A stretch of DNA of 64,000 nucleotides. Origin: Clostridiales bacterium. Lineage in GTDB: Bacteria; Bacillota; Clostridia; Oscillospirales; Oscillospiraceae. The stretch spans positions 1 through 64,000 of the forward strand of contig JAHAEW010000004.1 in the NCBI GenBank assembly GCA_018374635.1, written 5' to 3'. Position numbers and translations under genes: made by a program. This document shows positions 17,230 through 25,788 of the stretch, piece after piece. The notes beneath the pieces were generated by a model. The model did not search any database and had not been told where the DNA came from. It was given only the letters and a program-made list of their open reading frames with translations. Position 1 is the stretch's first letter. The number at the start of each line of letters is the position of its first letter.

Positions 17230-18729
17230 TCAGCCTTGGGAGAGGGCGCACTCCACCGCACACGCGGTCAGGGCCTCCAGGGTGGCCGAGCGGGCTACCT
17301 GGACTGGGATACCGCTGCGCCGGGCCTCGGCGGCGGTCTGCTCCCCGATGCACACGCCGGTGATGCGGGAGAGGTCGGCCCCCGCCCCCACTGTGGCGAG
17401 AAATCCCTTTACCGTGGAGGCCGAAGTAAAGGTCACCAGATCCACCCGGCCCTCCTCCACCGCCTCCCGCAGAGCCTGGCTCCGGGGATTGCGGCAGCAG
17501 GTCTCATAGATAGCCACGTCGTTATATTCCAGTTTAGCGCGTTCCAGCGCCTGCGTCAAGGCGGGGGACCCATCCCGGGCGCGCAGAAGGAGGACCCTTC
17601 CCCTGGCCCGGGCGGCCAGCGCCTCCCCCAGATGGGCCGCGTCGTATACCTCCGGGACCAGGTCAGCCCGCAGTCCGTGTCCGGCCAGAGCACGGGCCGT
17701 CCCCGGCCCGATGGCGGCCAAACGCACCCCGGCCAGCGCTCTGGCGTCCAGGCCCAGCCGCTCCAGGGCCGCCCAGAGAAACCCCGCCCCCGCCGGACTG
17801 GTGAGGGCCAGCCACTCATACCGCTCCAGCTGTCCCAGCGCCTCCTCCATCTCGGGACAGGGCGAAAGGGGGATGGTCTCGATGCAGGGGCACTCCCAAA
17901 CCCGGGCCCCCAGCGCGCGCAGCCGCCCGGTCAGCGTTCCCGCGCGCTCCCGGGGCCGGGTGACCACCACCTGCCTGCCCCGCAGGGGGAGATGGCCGAA
18001 CCAGTCAAATTCCTCCGCCAGGGCGCACACGCCCCCTACCACGATGACGGCAGGGCTGCGCACCTCTGCCGCGGCCACCCGGGCGGGCAGCTCTTTCAGG
18101 GTGGCGGAGAGGCGCCGCTGGTCGGGGGTCGTCCCCCGCTCCACCACGGCGGCCGGGGTGGAGCCGTCCATTCCGGCCGCCAGGAGTCCGGCGCAGATGT
18201 CCGGAAGGGCCGACACGCCCATCAGAAAGACCAGGGTGCCCTTCGTGCGGCACAGGGCCTCAAAGTCGATCTCCAGCTTCTCCCCCGCCCGGCGGTGGCC
18301 GGTGATGATGTGGAGGGAGGAGCAGAAATCCCGGTGGGTCACCGGGATACCCGCGTAGGCCGGGGCCGCAATGGCCGAGGTGATGCCGGGCACCTCCTCA
18401 AAGGGGACGCCGTTCCGGGCCAGGAGCTCCAGCTCCTCCCCGCCCCGTCCGAAGAGGAAGGGGTCGCCTCCCTTGAGACGGACCACCACCTGGTTCCCGC
18501 TCCCCTCCTCCAGGAGGATGCGGTTGATCTCCTCCTGGGGCACGGGGTGGCATCCGGCGTTCTTGCCCACGTCGATGCGCCGGGCCCCCGCCGGGATGAG
18601 ATCCAGAATGGCGGGGCTCACCAGGCGGTCATAGACCACTACGTCGGCCTGTTCCAAAGCTTCCCGCCCCTTGACGGTGAGCAGACCCGGATCTCCGGGG
18701 CCGGCTCCGACCAGAATCACCTTACCCAT
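17230..18729 (-). CDS. cobA-hemD: Uroporphyrinogen-III C-methyltransferase / synthase fusion
   Basis: 499 residues, two enzymes in one chain. Residues 1-245: SUMT (CobA/CysG-C type) with VGAGPGDPGLLTVKG at the N-terminus, VVRLKGGDPFLFGRGGEE near 85, and GIPVTHRD near 125. It methylates uroporphyrinogen III to precorrin-2 using SAM. Residues 250-499: HemD-type synthase (RQVVVTRPRERAGTL, ...LTSPAGAGFLW..., ...VTFTSASTVKGFL), which closes and isomerises hydroxymethylbilane. Start MGKVILVGAG overlaps hemC by 8 bp; an upstream extension is a shadow of hemC. This fusion is common in Clostridia and channels product towards siroheme and cobalamin. Confidence 0.95.
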   Translation of the reverse strand: MGKVILVGAGPGDPGLLTVKGREALEQADVVVYDRLVSPAILDLIPAGARRIDVGKNAGCHPVPQEEINRILLEEGSGNQVVVRLKGGDPFLFGRGGEELELLARNGVPFEEVPGITSAIAAPAYAGIPVTHRDFCSSLHIITGHRRAGEKLEIDFEALCRTKGTLVFLMGVSALPDICAGLLAAGMDGSTPAAVVERGTTPDQRRLSATLKELPARVAAAEVRSPAVIVVGGVCALAEEFDWFGHLPLRGRQVVVTRPRERAGTLTGRLRALGARVWECPCIETIPLSPCPEMEEALGQLERYEWLALTSPAGAGFLWAALERLGLDARALAGVRLAAIGPGTARALAGHGLRADLVPEVYDAAHLGEALAARARGRVLLLRARDGSPALTQALERAKLEYNDVAIYETCCRNPRSQALREAVEEGRVDLVTFTSASTVKGFLATVGAGADLSRITGVCIGEQTAAEARRSGIPVQVARSATLEALTACAVECALSQG

Positions 18730-19597
18730 GGCGTTTCTCCTCCTTGCTCCGCGTGCCCAGGCGGCTGCCCAGGTTCTCGGCCTCCCGGCGGCTCCCCCGG
18801 ATGGTGTGCCGCCGGCCGGTCTCATCCATGCCGGTGAGGAGGAGCTCCTCCCCCTCGATCACGGCGTAAGCCGCCACCGGGGAGGAACATCCTCCGTCCA
18901 GCTCCCGCACAAAGGCCCGCTCGGCCAGGGCGCAGTCCCGGGCGTCCGGGTCGTTGAGTCCCTCCAGCCACGCCGGGGCGTCCCGCCGGGTCTGGACGGC
19001 CAGGATGCCCTGCCCGGCGGCGGGGAGCATCTCCTCAGGCGAGAAATACCGGGCGATGCGCCCCTCCAGCCCCAGGCGGCGCAGCCCCGCGGCCGCCAGG
19101 ACCAGAGCGCCGTATTCCCCGCTGTCCAGCTTGCGCAACCGGGTCTGAACATTGCCCCGGACCGGCCGGACCTCCGTTCCCGGGAAGAGGCCCGCCAGCT
19201 GGATCGCCCGCCGCCGGCTGGCGCAGCCGATGGGCTTTGCCGGGTCCAGCTCCGCCGCGCCCTCGGGCAGCACCAGCACATCCCGTGGGTCGGCCCGGCG
19301 GGGAAAGGCCACCACCGGCAGATCCGGATGGGTCTCCATGGGCAGGTCCTTGAGACTGTGGACGGTAATATCCACCCGCCCTTCCAGCAGGGCCGCGTCC
19401 AGCTCCCGGACGAAGAGCCCCTTTCCCCCCACCTGGTCCAGCGTCCGGTCCAGGATCTTGTCCCCGGTGGTCTTCATGGTCACCAGCTCCAGCTCCACAC
19501 CGGGACAGAGGGCGCGCATGGCCTCCATTACCAGTTCGGACTGCCGGACCGCCAGCAGGCTCTCCCGGCTTCCGATACGGATCACGCTCATTTCCAC
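18722..19597 (-). CDS. hemC: Porphobilinogen deaminase (hydroxymethylbilane synthase)
   Basis: 291 residues. Polymerises four porphobilinogens to hydroxymethylbilane. RIGSRESLLAVRQSELV at the N-terminus, VHSLKDLPM near residue 80, ASRRRAIQL near 126, and the dipyrromethane cofactor cysteine in ELDGGCSSPVAAY near 237. GGAGGAG ribosome-binding site; overlaps the precorrin-2 dehydrogenase gene upstream by 10 bp and cobA-hemD downstream by 8 bp. Confidence 0.97.
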   Translation of the reverse strand: MEMSVIRIGSRESLLAVRQSELVMEAMRALCPGVELELVTMKTTGDKILDRTLDQVGGKGLFVRELDAALLEGRVDITVHSLKDLPMETHPDLPVVAFPRRADPRDVLVLPEGAAELDPAKPIGCASRRRAIQLAGLFPGTEVRPVRGNVQTRLRKLDSGEYGALVLAAAGLRRLGLEGRIARYFSPEEMLPAAGQGILAVQTRRDAPAWLEGLNDPDARDCALAERAFVRELDGGCSSPVAAYAVIEGEELLLTGMDETGRRHTIRGSRREAENLGSRLGTRSKEEKRHG

Positions 19598-20037
19598 TCC
19601 TCCAATGTCCGGCGCACCGCCCGGGCCGCTCCGGCCACGGCCCGGTGGTCTCCGTTGCGGGAGACCATGCCGGCGATCAGTTCTCCGCCCTCACAGATGG
19701 CGGGAAAGAAAAAGGTACACTCCCCAGGCGCGTCGGCCACGCTGACGGGGATGCCCAGGCTCCGGGCCTCCTCCCCCGCCGCGGCGTTCACCTGGCGGTC
19801 GTCGGTGGCGGCCACCGCCAGGTCCGCCCCGGTCAGATCCCCCGGGGCATAGGGGCGCAGCACATACTCCGCGCCCGCCAGCCGCTCCTTCACCCGGGGG
19901 GCCACCACCCGCACCCGGGCCCCAAAGCGCAGCAGCGCGCCGGTGCGCCGGGCGGCTACCGTTCCGCCGCCCACCACCACGGCCAGCTTGCCCTGCAAGT
20001 CCACAAAGAGGGGAAACAGCATTCGGTTTGCTTCCAT
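19588..20037 (-). CDS. Precorrin-2 dehydrogenase (siroheme synthase N-domain)
   Basis: 149 residues, corresponding to the NAD-binding domain of CysG/Met8 only: LFPLFVDLQGKLAVVVGGGTVAARRTGALLRFGA with a Rossmann GGG motif, then DLAVAATDDRQVNAA and DAPGECTFFFPAI. It oxidises precorrin-2 to sirohydrochlorin, the substrate of the cobaltochelatase CbiK. It lacks the C-terminal dimer/chelatase part of longer homologues (usual length 150-220), so the metal step falls to CbiK. Between hemA and hemC in the operon. Confidence 0.88.
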   Translation of the reverse strand: MEANRMLFPLFVDLQGKLAVVVGGGTVAARRTGALLRFGARVRVVAPRVKERLAGAEYVLRPYAPGDLTGADLAVAATDDRQVNAAAGEEARSLGIPVSVADAPGECTFFFPAICEGGELIAGMVSRNGDHRAVAGAARAVRRTLEEWK

Positions 20038-20049
20038 GGCCCCTCCTCT

Positions 20050-21228
20050 CTATGCCCGGGTGTGGGCGCGGATCTTGCGGGCACAGTGGGTCAGATCCTC
20101 CGCGCTCAAACAGCCCTTCAGATTCCCGGCCAGCAGCTCCACCGCCCGGCTCACCGCCAGCTCGGCGGCCTCTTCGGGTTCCAGCTCCGCGCATCCGGCG
20201 GCCAGCACCCGCTCCAGCACCGCCGCCTTGACCTCTTCGATGGCCCCCAGGCTGGAGCGGTAACCCTCCCACTGGCGGAAGCGCTCCATGGCGGCGGCGA
20301 GGATGGCCTCTCCCTCCGGCGGGATCACCCGCTCCACGCCGCAGCCCAGGGTGTCGATGTTGTAGAGGGTCACGCCCGCCCGCTCCCCCACCTGGGGGGC
20401 GATGTCCCGGGGGATGGCCAGATCCACCAGCAGGCGCGGGGGGCGGGAGAGGGCGGCATACTCCTCCTCCCCCACCGTGTAGTGGGGGCTGGTGGTGGCT
20501 GAGAGAAGAAGATCCATCCCCTCCATGGCCCGGTAGCGCTCCTCATAGGGGGCCACCGCGCACCCGGCGGGGACCACGGTCTCCCCATGGCGGTAGGTGC
20601 GCAGGGTCACCGTCACGGCGCACCCCGCCTCCCGCAGGAGCCGGGCGGAGAGCCGCCCCATCTCCCCGTTGCCGATGACCAGCGCCCGCTTGCCGGCAAG
20701 CCCCCCGGTCTCCTCCCGGAGGACCTCCACCGCCCGGGCCGCCGAGGAGGGGGACACGCCGCTCACGCGCACCTTGCTCCGGAGCTCTTTCCCGGCCGAC
20801 ACCGCAATGCGGAAGAGGGTCTCCAGCACGCTGTCGGCGCTCCCCGCCCGCCGGGCGATGGTCAGAGCCTCCCGCACCTGGGAGAGGATCTGATCCTCCC
20901 CCCAGATCCGGGAGCGCAGGCCGGCGGCCACCTCAAAGAGGTGGCGTCCCGCCTCCTCCCCCGACAGGGTCCGGAAGGCGCCGTCAAAGAGGGAGCGCTC
21001 CACCCCCGCGGCCTCGCACAGGAGCTGGGGGCCGGGGGGCAGTTCCCCCTCCCAGGAGCAGTAGAGCTCGGTGCGGTTGCAGGTGGAGAGGAGGACGCAG
21101 CCCCGGATGCCGGGACGGCGGGCCAGCTGGGCGCAGACCTCCTCCACCCGGCCCTTGGTAAAGGAGAGCCGCTCCCGCAGGGCGATGGGGGCCCGCCGGT
21201 CGCTCAAACCGCAGTAATAAATTCCCAT
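20050..21228 (-). CDS. hemA: Glutamyl-tRNA reductase
   Basis: 392 residues from MGIYYCGLSDRRAP. Reduces glutamyl-tRNA to glutamate-1-semialdehyde, the committed C5 step. Catalytic cysteine in LLSTCNRTELY near residue 50, substrate region GEDQILSQVREAL near 105, NADPH-binding VIGNGEMGRLSARLL near 180. The start lies 1 bp after the cbiL stop. An in-frame upstream stretch belongs to cbiL sequence read in another frame. Placement behind a B12 riboswitch means tetrapyrrole entry is controlled by cobalamin here. Confidence 0.95.
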   Translation of the reverse strand: MGIYYCGLSDRRAPIALRERLSFTKGRVEEVCAQLARRPGIRGCVLLSTCNRTELYCSWEGELPPGPQLLCEAAGVERSLFDGAFRTLSGEEAGRHLFEVAAGLRSRIWGEDQILSQVREALTIARRAGSADSVLETLFRIAVSAGKELRSKVRVSGVSPSSAARAVEVLREETGGLAGKRALVIGNGEMGRLSARLLREAGCAVTVTLRTYRHGETVVPAGCAVAPYEERYRAMEGMDLLLSATTSPHYTVGEEEYAALSRPPRLLVDLAIPRDIAPQVGERAGVTLYNIDTLGCGVERVIPPEGEAILAAAMERFRQWEGYRSSLGAIEEVKAAVLERVLAAGCAELEPEEAAELAVSRAVELLAGNLKGCLSAEDLTHCARKIRAHTRA

Positions 21229-21229
21229 C

Positions 21230-21922
21230 TCAGTCCCGGTCCTTTCCCGGCGTGAAGAGGACGGAGAAATAGCGGCTCTCCGGGTCCATGTCGGCCGCCC
21301 GGGGCCAGACCCGCTCCTCCTCCATGCCACAGTTGGAGACCGCCATGGCCCCCTCCAGCCGTCCATGCCGCTCCAGGGTCTCCAGGAGCCCGCCCAGACG
21401 CCGGCCGGCCTTCATGTAGATCTGATTGGCGGGGAAATCCACGCAGTCCTCCACGCTGTGGCTGGCCGGGACGATGAGCAGCCGCTCCTCCCCTTGGCAC
21501 AGGCTGATCCCCAGACGGGCCGCCACGGCGCAGAAAGAGGGTACCCCGGGGATCAGACGCGCCTCGTAGCCCCGCCCGGCCACCCGCTCATGGAGGTAGA
21601 GGTAGGTGGAGTAGACCGACGGGTCCCCCAGGGTGATGAAGGCCACGTTCTTCCCCTGGTCCAGCAGGGCGCACAGGGTGTCGGCGTTTGCCTCATAGCT
21701 CTGCGCCAGCAGTTCCTTATCCCGCACCATGGGCGTGGGGCAGGAGATGAGCTCTTTCCCCTCGATATAGGCCTGCACGATCTTGCGGGCGGTCTGTTCC
21801 CCGCTGCCCTTGTCGGGCATGGCCACCACGTCGGCCTCCCGCAGAATGCGCACCGCCTTCAGCGTGAGCAGCTCCGGGTCCCCGGGCCCCACCCCCACGC
21901 CGTACAGTATTCCTCGCTTCAT
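21230..21922 (-). CDS. cbiL: Precorrin-2 C20-methyltransferase
   Basis: 230 residues. SAM-dependent corrin methyltransferase: GVGVGPGDPELLTLKAVRIL at the N-terminus, ITLGDPSVYSTYLYL near residue 95, IPGVPSFCAVAARLG near 125. Adds the C20 methyl to (cobalt-)precorrin-2. It is the only ring methylase outside the cbiD operon. AAGGAGG before the ATG; its start overlaps the cbiO stop by 4 bp. Confidence 0.93.
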   Translation of the reverse strand: MKRGILYGVGVGPGDPELLTLKAVRILREADVVAMPDKGSGEQTARKIVQAYIEGKELISCPTPMVRDKELLAQSYEANADTLCALLDQGKNVAFITLGDPSVYSTYLYLHERVAGRGYEARLIPGVPSFCAVAARLGISLCQGEERLLIVPASHSVEDCVDFPANQIYMKAGRRLGGLLETLERHGRLEGAMAVSNCGMEEERVWPRAADMDPESRYFSVLFTPGKDRD

Positions 21923-22773
21923 CTCGTTTCCTCCTTGTTGAGCAGCTCTAATACGGCCCGGCGGACTGCGCCGATCGTGGCGGCCGAACGGGGCAGGTCC
22001 ACCCCGTCCTCCTCCGCCAGGATCTCCATCAGATGGGCCATCCGGGGCAGGCGCAGGTGGTTCTCCCGCAGCAGTCCGGGCCGGCAGACCAGCTCCTCCG
22101 CCGGCCCCTCCCCCGCCACGCGCCCTCCACTGAGCACATAGGCGTAGTCGCAGTAGAGAGGCACGATATCCATATCGTGGGTGGCCAGCAGAATGGTCAT
22201 CTCCAGCTGATCCCGCAGGGCGGTGAGCAGGCGCATCAGCTCGCTCACCCCCTGGGGGTCCAGCCCCGCGGTGGGCTCATCCAAAATCATCACGCTGGGC
22301 TCCATCACCAGGACCCCGGCGATGGCCACCCGCTTCTTTTGCCCATAGGAGAGGGCGTGGGTGGGCTTGTCCCGCAGGGCGGTCACACCCGTGCGCTCCA
22401 TGGCCAGCTCCACCCGCCGTCGCACCTCCTCCGGAGGCAGGCCCAGGTTCACCGCTCCGAAGGAGATGTCCCGGTACACGTCGGCGGAGAAGAGCTGGTC
22501 GTCCGGGTCCTGAAAGACGATGCCCACCCGCCGGCGCAGCTCGGGCAGGTCCCGGCGGGTATAGGATACCTCCTTCCCGTCCAGCAGCACCCGCCCCCCG
22601 GAGGGGGTGAGCACTCCGTTCAGGTTGAGAAAGAGGGTGGACTTGCCCGCGCCGTTGGCCCCCAAGATCCCCGTGACCGCCCCCCGGGCGGCCCGGATGG
22701 AGATGGCGTCCAGGGCCCGGGTGCCGTCCTCATAAGTATAGCACAGTTCCCTTGTCTCAATGGCGTAGTTCAT
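21919..22773 (-). CDS. cbiO: Cobalt ECF transporter ATPase
   Basis: 284 residues from MNYAIETREL. ABC ATPase: Walker A GANGAGKST at residues 38-46, Q-loop FQDPDDQLF, signature LSYGQKKRVAIAG, Walker B MILDEPTAGLDP, H-loop ATHD. Powers cobalt uptake with CbiM, CbiN and CbiQ. Its ATG overlaps the cbiQ stop (4 bp). Confidence 0.95.
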   Translation of the reverse strand: MNYAIETRELCYTYEDGTRALDAISIRAARGAVTGILGANGAGKSTLFLNLNGVLTPSGGRVLLDGKEVSYTRRDLPELRRRVGIVFQDPDDQLFSADVYRDISFGAVNLGLPPEEVRRRVELAMERTGVTALRDKPTHALSYGQKKRVAIAGVLVMEPSVMILDEPTAGLDPQGVSELMRLLTALRDQLEMTILLATHDMDIVPLYCDYAYVLSGGRVAGEGPAEELVCRPGLLRENHLRLPRMAHLMEILAEEDGVDLPRSAATIGAVRRAVLELLNKEETR

Positions 22774-23552
22774 CCCAGCAAGCTCCTTTCCAGCGCCAGC
22801 GCGCCCAGCTGCGCCGCGCTCACTCCGGCCAGCACGGCATAGAGCCATTCCCCCGGCGCCGCGTCGGCGGGCAGGGTGTCCAGCCGCCCCTTGTAACCCC
22901 GGGATTCCAGGGCAGTAAAAGAGCGTTCCCCCTGCCGCCAGGCCCGGAGGAAGAGCATGGAGACCAGAGTTCCCAGGCTCTCCAGGCTCCTGCGCCAGCC
23001 CTGGTAGCCCAGCCTGGACTCCTGGGCCACCCGGATGCGCCCGGCGGTGTCCGTGAGGACAAAGATGAAGCGGTAGATCAGCTCCATCAGTTCCACCAGC
23101 AGCTTGGGCACCCGCAGCCGCTCCAGGGCCAGAGTCACATCGGTGACAGGCGTATTCAGGGAGAGGAAATACATGGCCGACACCGCCCCCACGGCCTTGC
23201 ACAGCACCATGAGGCTCAGGTCCCGGTATTCCGCCGTGATCCCCCAGCGGAAGCGGCCCAAAAGCTCCACCGACCACAGCGCGCCCTCCTCCGGTGACAG
23301 GGGGCGCACCAGGATGGTGAGACAGCCCACGGCCAGAAAGGCCAGCGGGATCTTCAGAAAACGGAGGACCGTCCTCAGCCTCTGCCCGCCCAGCCATACA
23401 TTGAGTCCCCCCATCAAAAGGAGGGTGGCCGCCCCCACCACGGCGCTGTCGCAGCACACGCACAGGAGCAGGGGGATCAGCGACAGCCACAGCTTTGGGA
23501 TGGCGTCCACCCGCCGCAGGCGGGAGGCATAGGCATAGCGATCGGTCCCCAT
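22770..23552 (-). CDS. cbiQ: Cobalt ECF transporter transmembrane protein
   Basis: 260 residues, predicted 4-6 membrane segments with the usual basic N-terminus (YAYASRLRRVDAIPK, which matches the D.R.K region of CbiQ). Cytoplasmic coupling helices with the A-R-G motif are visible as ALESRGYKGRLDTL near residue 213. Links CbiO to the CbiM/N substrate unit. No strong ribosome-binding site; begins 4 bp after cbiN. Confidence 0.92.
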   Translation of the reverse strand: MGTDRYAYASRLRRVDAIPKLWLSLIPLLLCVCCDSAVVGAATLLLMGGLNVWLGGQRLRTVLRFLKIPLAFLAVGCLTILVRPLSPEEGALWSVELLGRFRWGITAEYRDLSLMVLCKAVGAVSAMYFLSLNTPVTDVTLALERLRVPKLLVELMELIYRFIFVLTDTAGRIRVAQESRLGYQGWRRSLESLGTLVSMLFLRAWRQGERSFTALESRGYKGRLDTLPADAAPGEWLYAVLAGVSAAQLGALALERSLLG

Positions 23553-23556
23553 ATGG

Positions 23557-23847
23557 TCACGCGTCCTTGCTGTCCGGTTTCCGGGCGGTGATGCGGCCCA
23601 GGATAAAGCACACCACGCCGGACCCTACCGCCGCCTGGAGGGCGAAGAGCAGAGATTCGATCTCACCGCTGGCCGGCTCCAGGATGGGCTCAAACCAGGG
23701 TTCAAACCCGGGCACGCTCTCCTCCACCAGTTCGGCGGCCATACCGTCGGCTCCGCCGAACTCAGCATCCCGGCACAGCCACAGGGGGGCCGCCGCCAGC
23801 AGGACCACCAATAAAATGAGCACCGTATTTTTCTGCCAGACTTTCAT
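23557..23847 (-). CDS. cbiN: Cobalt transporter accessory subunit
   Basis: 96 residues from MKVWQKNTVL, chosen because AAGGAGGG precedes it; the longer frame contains the end of cbiM. Two membrane helices (residues 7-22 and about 68-86) flank an extracellular loop with FEPWFEPILEPASGEIESLLFALQA, the CbiN signature. Needed for cobalt loading by CbiM. Confidence 0.93.
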   Translation of the reverse strand: MKVWQKNTVLILLVVLLAAAPLWLCRDAEFGGADGMAAELVEESVPGFEPWFEPILEPASGEIESLLFALQAAVGSGVVCFILGRITARKPDSKDA

Positions 23848-23860
23848 GTTCCGTCCCTCC

Positions 23861-24574
23861 TTACAGCACCGAGAGCTCCAGCAGCTCGTCCCGGGCATAC
23901 TTCTCCAGCACGTTGAAGACCACCACCGTCAGCAGTCCCTCGGCCACAGCCAGGGGGAGCTGGGTGACGGCAAAAATGGTCAGATACTCTCCGATGTTGC
24001 CGTAGACCACGCCCAGCTGTACCGAGGTGGTCACATAGGTCATCAGGTCCCCCAGGGCCGCGGCGCAGAAGACCGCCACAGCGGGACGGACCTTCAGCTG
24101 CTTGAGCAGCAGGTACACGCCCCAGGAGACAAAAGGCCCCACGATGGCCATGGAAAAGACATTGGCCCCCAGGGTGGTAATGCCGCCATGGGCCAGCAGA
24201 AGGGCCTGGAAGAGCAGCACGATGAGCCCCAGCACTGTGGTGGCGGTGGGTCCGAAGAGGATGGCGCCCAGCCCCACACCGGTGGGATGAGAGCAGGAGC
24301 CGGAAGCCGAGGGGAGCTTGAGGGCCGAAAGCACGAAGGCGAACGCGCCGCACATGGCCAAAAGCACCTTGGCCCGGGGATAGTCCCGCACTCTCTTCTG
24401 GATGGAGCGCAGCCCGGCGACCACAAAGGGCGCACACACGGCCATCCAGCCAAAGACCCAGGGCCGGGGGAGATAGCCCTCGGCAATGTGCATGGCCGAG
24501 GCGCTCACCGAGAGCAGGCCCAGCGCCATGCACAGGGCGGCGGACAGGCGGACACAGGAATCCAATCGTTTCAT
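23861..24574 (-). CDS. cbiM: Cobalt ECF transporter substrate-specific subunit
   Basis: 237 residues from MKRLDSCVRL. A signal-peptide-like first helix ends in SASAMHIAEGYLP; after processing the metal-binding Met-His-Ile would be N-terminal, the hallmark of CbiM. Also ALKLPSASGSCSHPTGVGLGA near residue 75 and LLLAHGGITTLGANVFSMAI near 120. AAGGATG upstream. First protein gene of the riboswitch-controlled operon. Confidence 0.96.
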   Translation of the reverse strand: MKRLDSCVRLSAALCMALGLLSVSASAMHIAEGYLPRPWVFGWMAVCAPFVVAGLRSIQKRVRDYPRAKVLLAMCGAFAFVLSALKLPSASGSCSHPTGVGLGAILFGPTATTVLGLIVLLFQALLLAHGGITTLGANVFSMAIVGPFVSWGVYLLLKQLKVRPAVAVFCAAALGDLMTYVTTSVQLGVVYGNIGEYLTIFAVTQLPLAVAEGLLTVVVFNVLEKYARDELLELSVL

Positions 24575-24647
24575 GGTACATTCATCCTTTCCCAATTTGC
24601 ACTTTGGTTGAAGGTCCCGCCCAAGCGGGACGGTCCTGCGTCCGGAC

Positions 24648-24686
24648 TCACCCGGTACCGTTTTCTGCGTTCCACTGCTTCTTCAC
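24648..24686 (-). CDS. Possible 12-residue leader peptide before cbiM
   Basis: GTG-initiated frame VKKQWNAENGTG and stop. AGGAGG (with a second GGAGG just before it) lies about 11 nt upstream, the strongest ribosome-binding site between the B12 riboswitch and cbiM. It sits where the riboswitch expression platform would be, and is followed by a small hairpin GTCCCGC/GCGGGAC (24614-24631) before the cbiM RBS. Translation, and coupling to cbiM, are inferred. It could be chance, since the frame is short. Confidence 0.35.
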   Translation of the reverse strand: MKKQWNAENGTG

Positions 24687-24734
24687 GGGAAACACACCTC
24701 CTATCCTCCGTAGCGGTATGGTTTGCCGGCATGG

Positions 24735-24905
24735 GCCGGTGTGGTCTGCGGCAGGTCTTCCGACTCTGGCCTCATGGCTCGCCCGCGTCTTCCCAGCCCG
24801 AAGGGGGCCAGTGACTGTGTGCGGGTCCGCTCTTCCATCACGGCAGCGGGACTGTGCGGGACTCTCACCCGTCTTCCCTTTTAAAACCGCCCCGCAGGGC
24901 AGTTA
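24735..24905 (-). ncRNA. Cobalamin riboswitch controlling the cbiM-hemL operon
   Basis: On the minus strand the conserved parts appear in order: AAAAGGGAA..GGTGAGAGTCCC (24861-24885 region), AGTCCCGCTGCCGTGA, a GTCACTGG box near 24804-24815, and the B12 box GAGTCGGAAGACCTGCC at 24751-24767. A CCGGC/GCCGG hairpin follows. No transcription terminator with a U-tract is seen before cbiM, so translational control is likely. No clear promoter lies between cbiK and this element, so readthrough from the cbiD operon may supply it. Confidence 0.92.
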
Positions 24906-24963
24906 CCGCAGACCATCTCTTCAATATCCCGGAGCACGCTCCGGTGAGAAAGCGTCCCGCCAC

Positions 24964-25770
24964 TCAGTCCGGGCGCTTGTCTCTCTCTTCTTCCCCCTGG
25001 GCCGCCAGGGCGTGGCCGGCAAAGAGGGCGCGGAAGGCCGGGTACTCCCCCAGGCCCCGCAGCACGCACTCCACCGCATAGCCCTCCCGCTCCAGGCGGC
25101 TCTTCCAGGAGTCCTCCTCCCCGCCCGCCATGTCGTTGGCGGCGTGGTCCCCCGCCACCACCATGAATGGCTGAAGCCGTACCCGCCGCACGCCGCTGCG
25201 CTCCCGCAGGCGGCGCAGGACCTGGTCCAGGGCGGGGTATCCCTCCACCGTCCCCAGAAAGGCCCGGTCCCAGCCCCGGTCGTGGAGGGCATACTCCAAC
25301 AGGGCATAGGCGGAATTGGCAAAATGTGCGCTGCCGTGGCCCATAAAGACCAGGGCCTCGTCCGCCCCGGGGGCGGGGATGGATTCCATCACCGCATCGG
25401 CTGCGGCCAGATAGTCCTCCGCCGTGGTGAGCAGGGGGTTCCCCACCGCAAAGCGGGCAAAGCGTCCCCGCCAGGGCTCCGCCTGGGCGCAGAGCTTGTC
25501 ATACTCCTCCCCGTTGAGGATGTGGGTGGGCTGGAGGAGGACGTCCTCATAGCCCTGCCGGGCCAGACGCTCCAGCGCCTGGTCCACATTGTCGATGTGC
25601 ACGCCGTCCCGCTGCGCCAGCTTGCGCAGGATCATGCCGCTGGTAAAGGCCCGGAACAGGTCCCGTCCCGGCAGGGCGGCGGACACAGCCGCCTCGATGC
25701 GGCTGATATTCTTCTCCAGCGTCTCAGGATAGCTGGTCCCAAAGGAGACCATCAGAAGCGCTTTCTCCAT
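24964..25770 (-). CDS. cbiK: Sirohydrochlorin cobaltochelatase
   Basis: 268 residues, CbiK-type class II chelatase. Inserts Co2+ into sirohydrochlorin at the start of the anaerobic (cobalt-early) pathway. MVSFGTSYPETLEKNI at the N-terminus, FMGHGSAHFANSAY near residue 145 and PFMVVAGDHAANDMAG near 205 carry the metal-binding His residues. GAGGTGAG ribosome-binding site. Last gene of the cbiD operon, about 60 bp before the second riboswitch. Confidence 0.95.
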   Translation of the reverse strand: MEKALLMVSFGTSYPETLEKNISRIEAAVSAALPGRDLFRAFTSGMILRKLAQRDGVHIDNVDQALERLARQGYEDVLLQPTHILNGEEYDKLCAQAEPWRGRFARFAVGNPLLTTAEDYLAAADAVMESIPAPGADEALVFMGHGSAHFANSAYALLEYALHDRGWDRAFLGTVEGYPALDQVLRRLRERSGVRRVRLQPFMVVAGDHAANDMAGGEEDSWKSRLEREGYAVECVLRGLGEYPAFRALFAGHALAAQGEEERDKRPD

Positions 25771-25788
25771 GGTATCTCACCTCACGTA

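Noticed and set aside
16192..18837. Long plus-strand frame opposite hemB and cobA/hemD
   Set aside because: Antisense shadow: no ribosome-binding site, Gly/Arg/His-biased translation, and conserved enzymes on the other strand.
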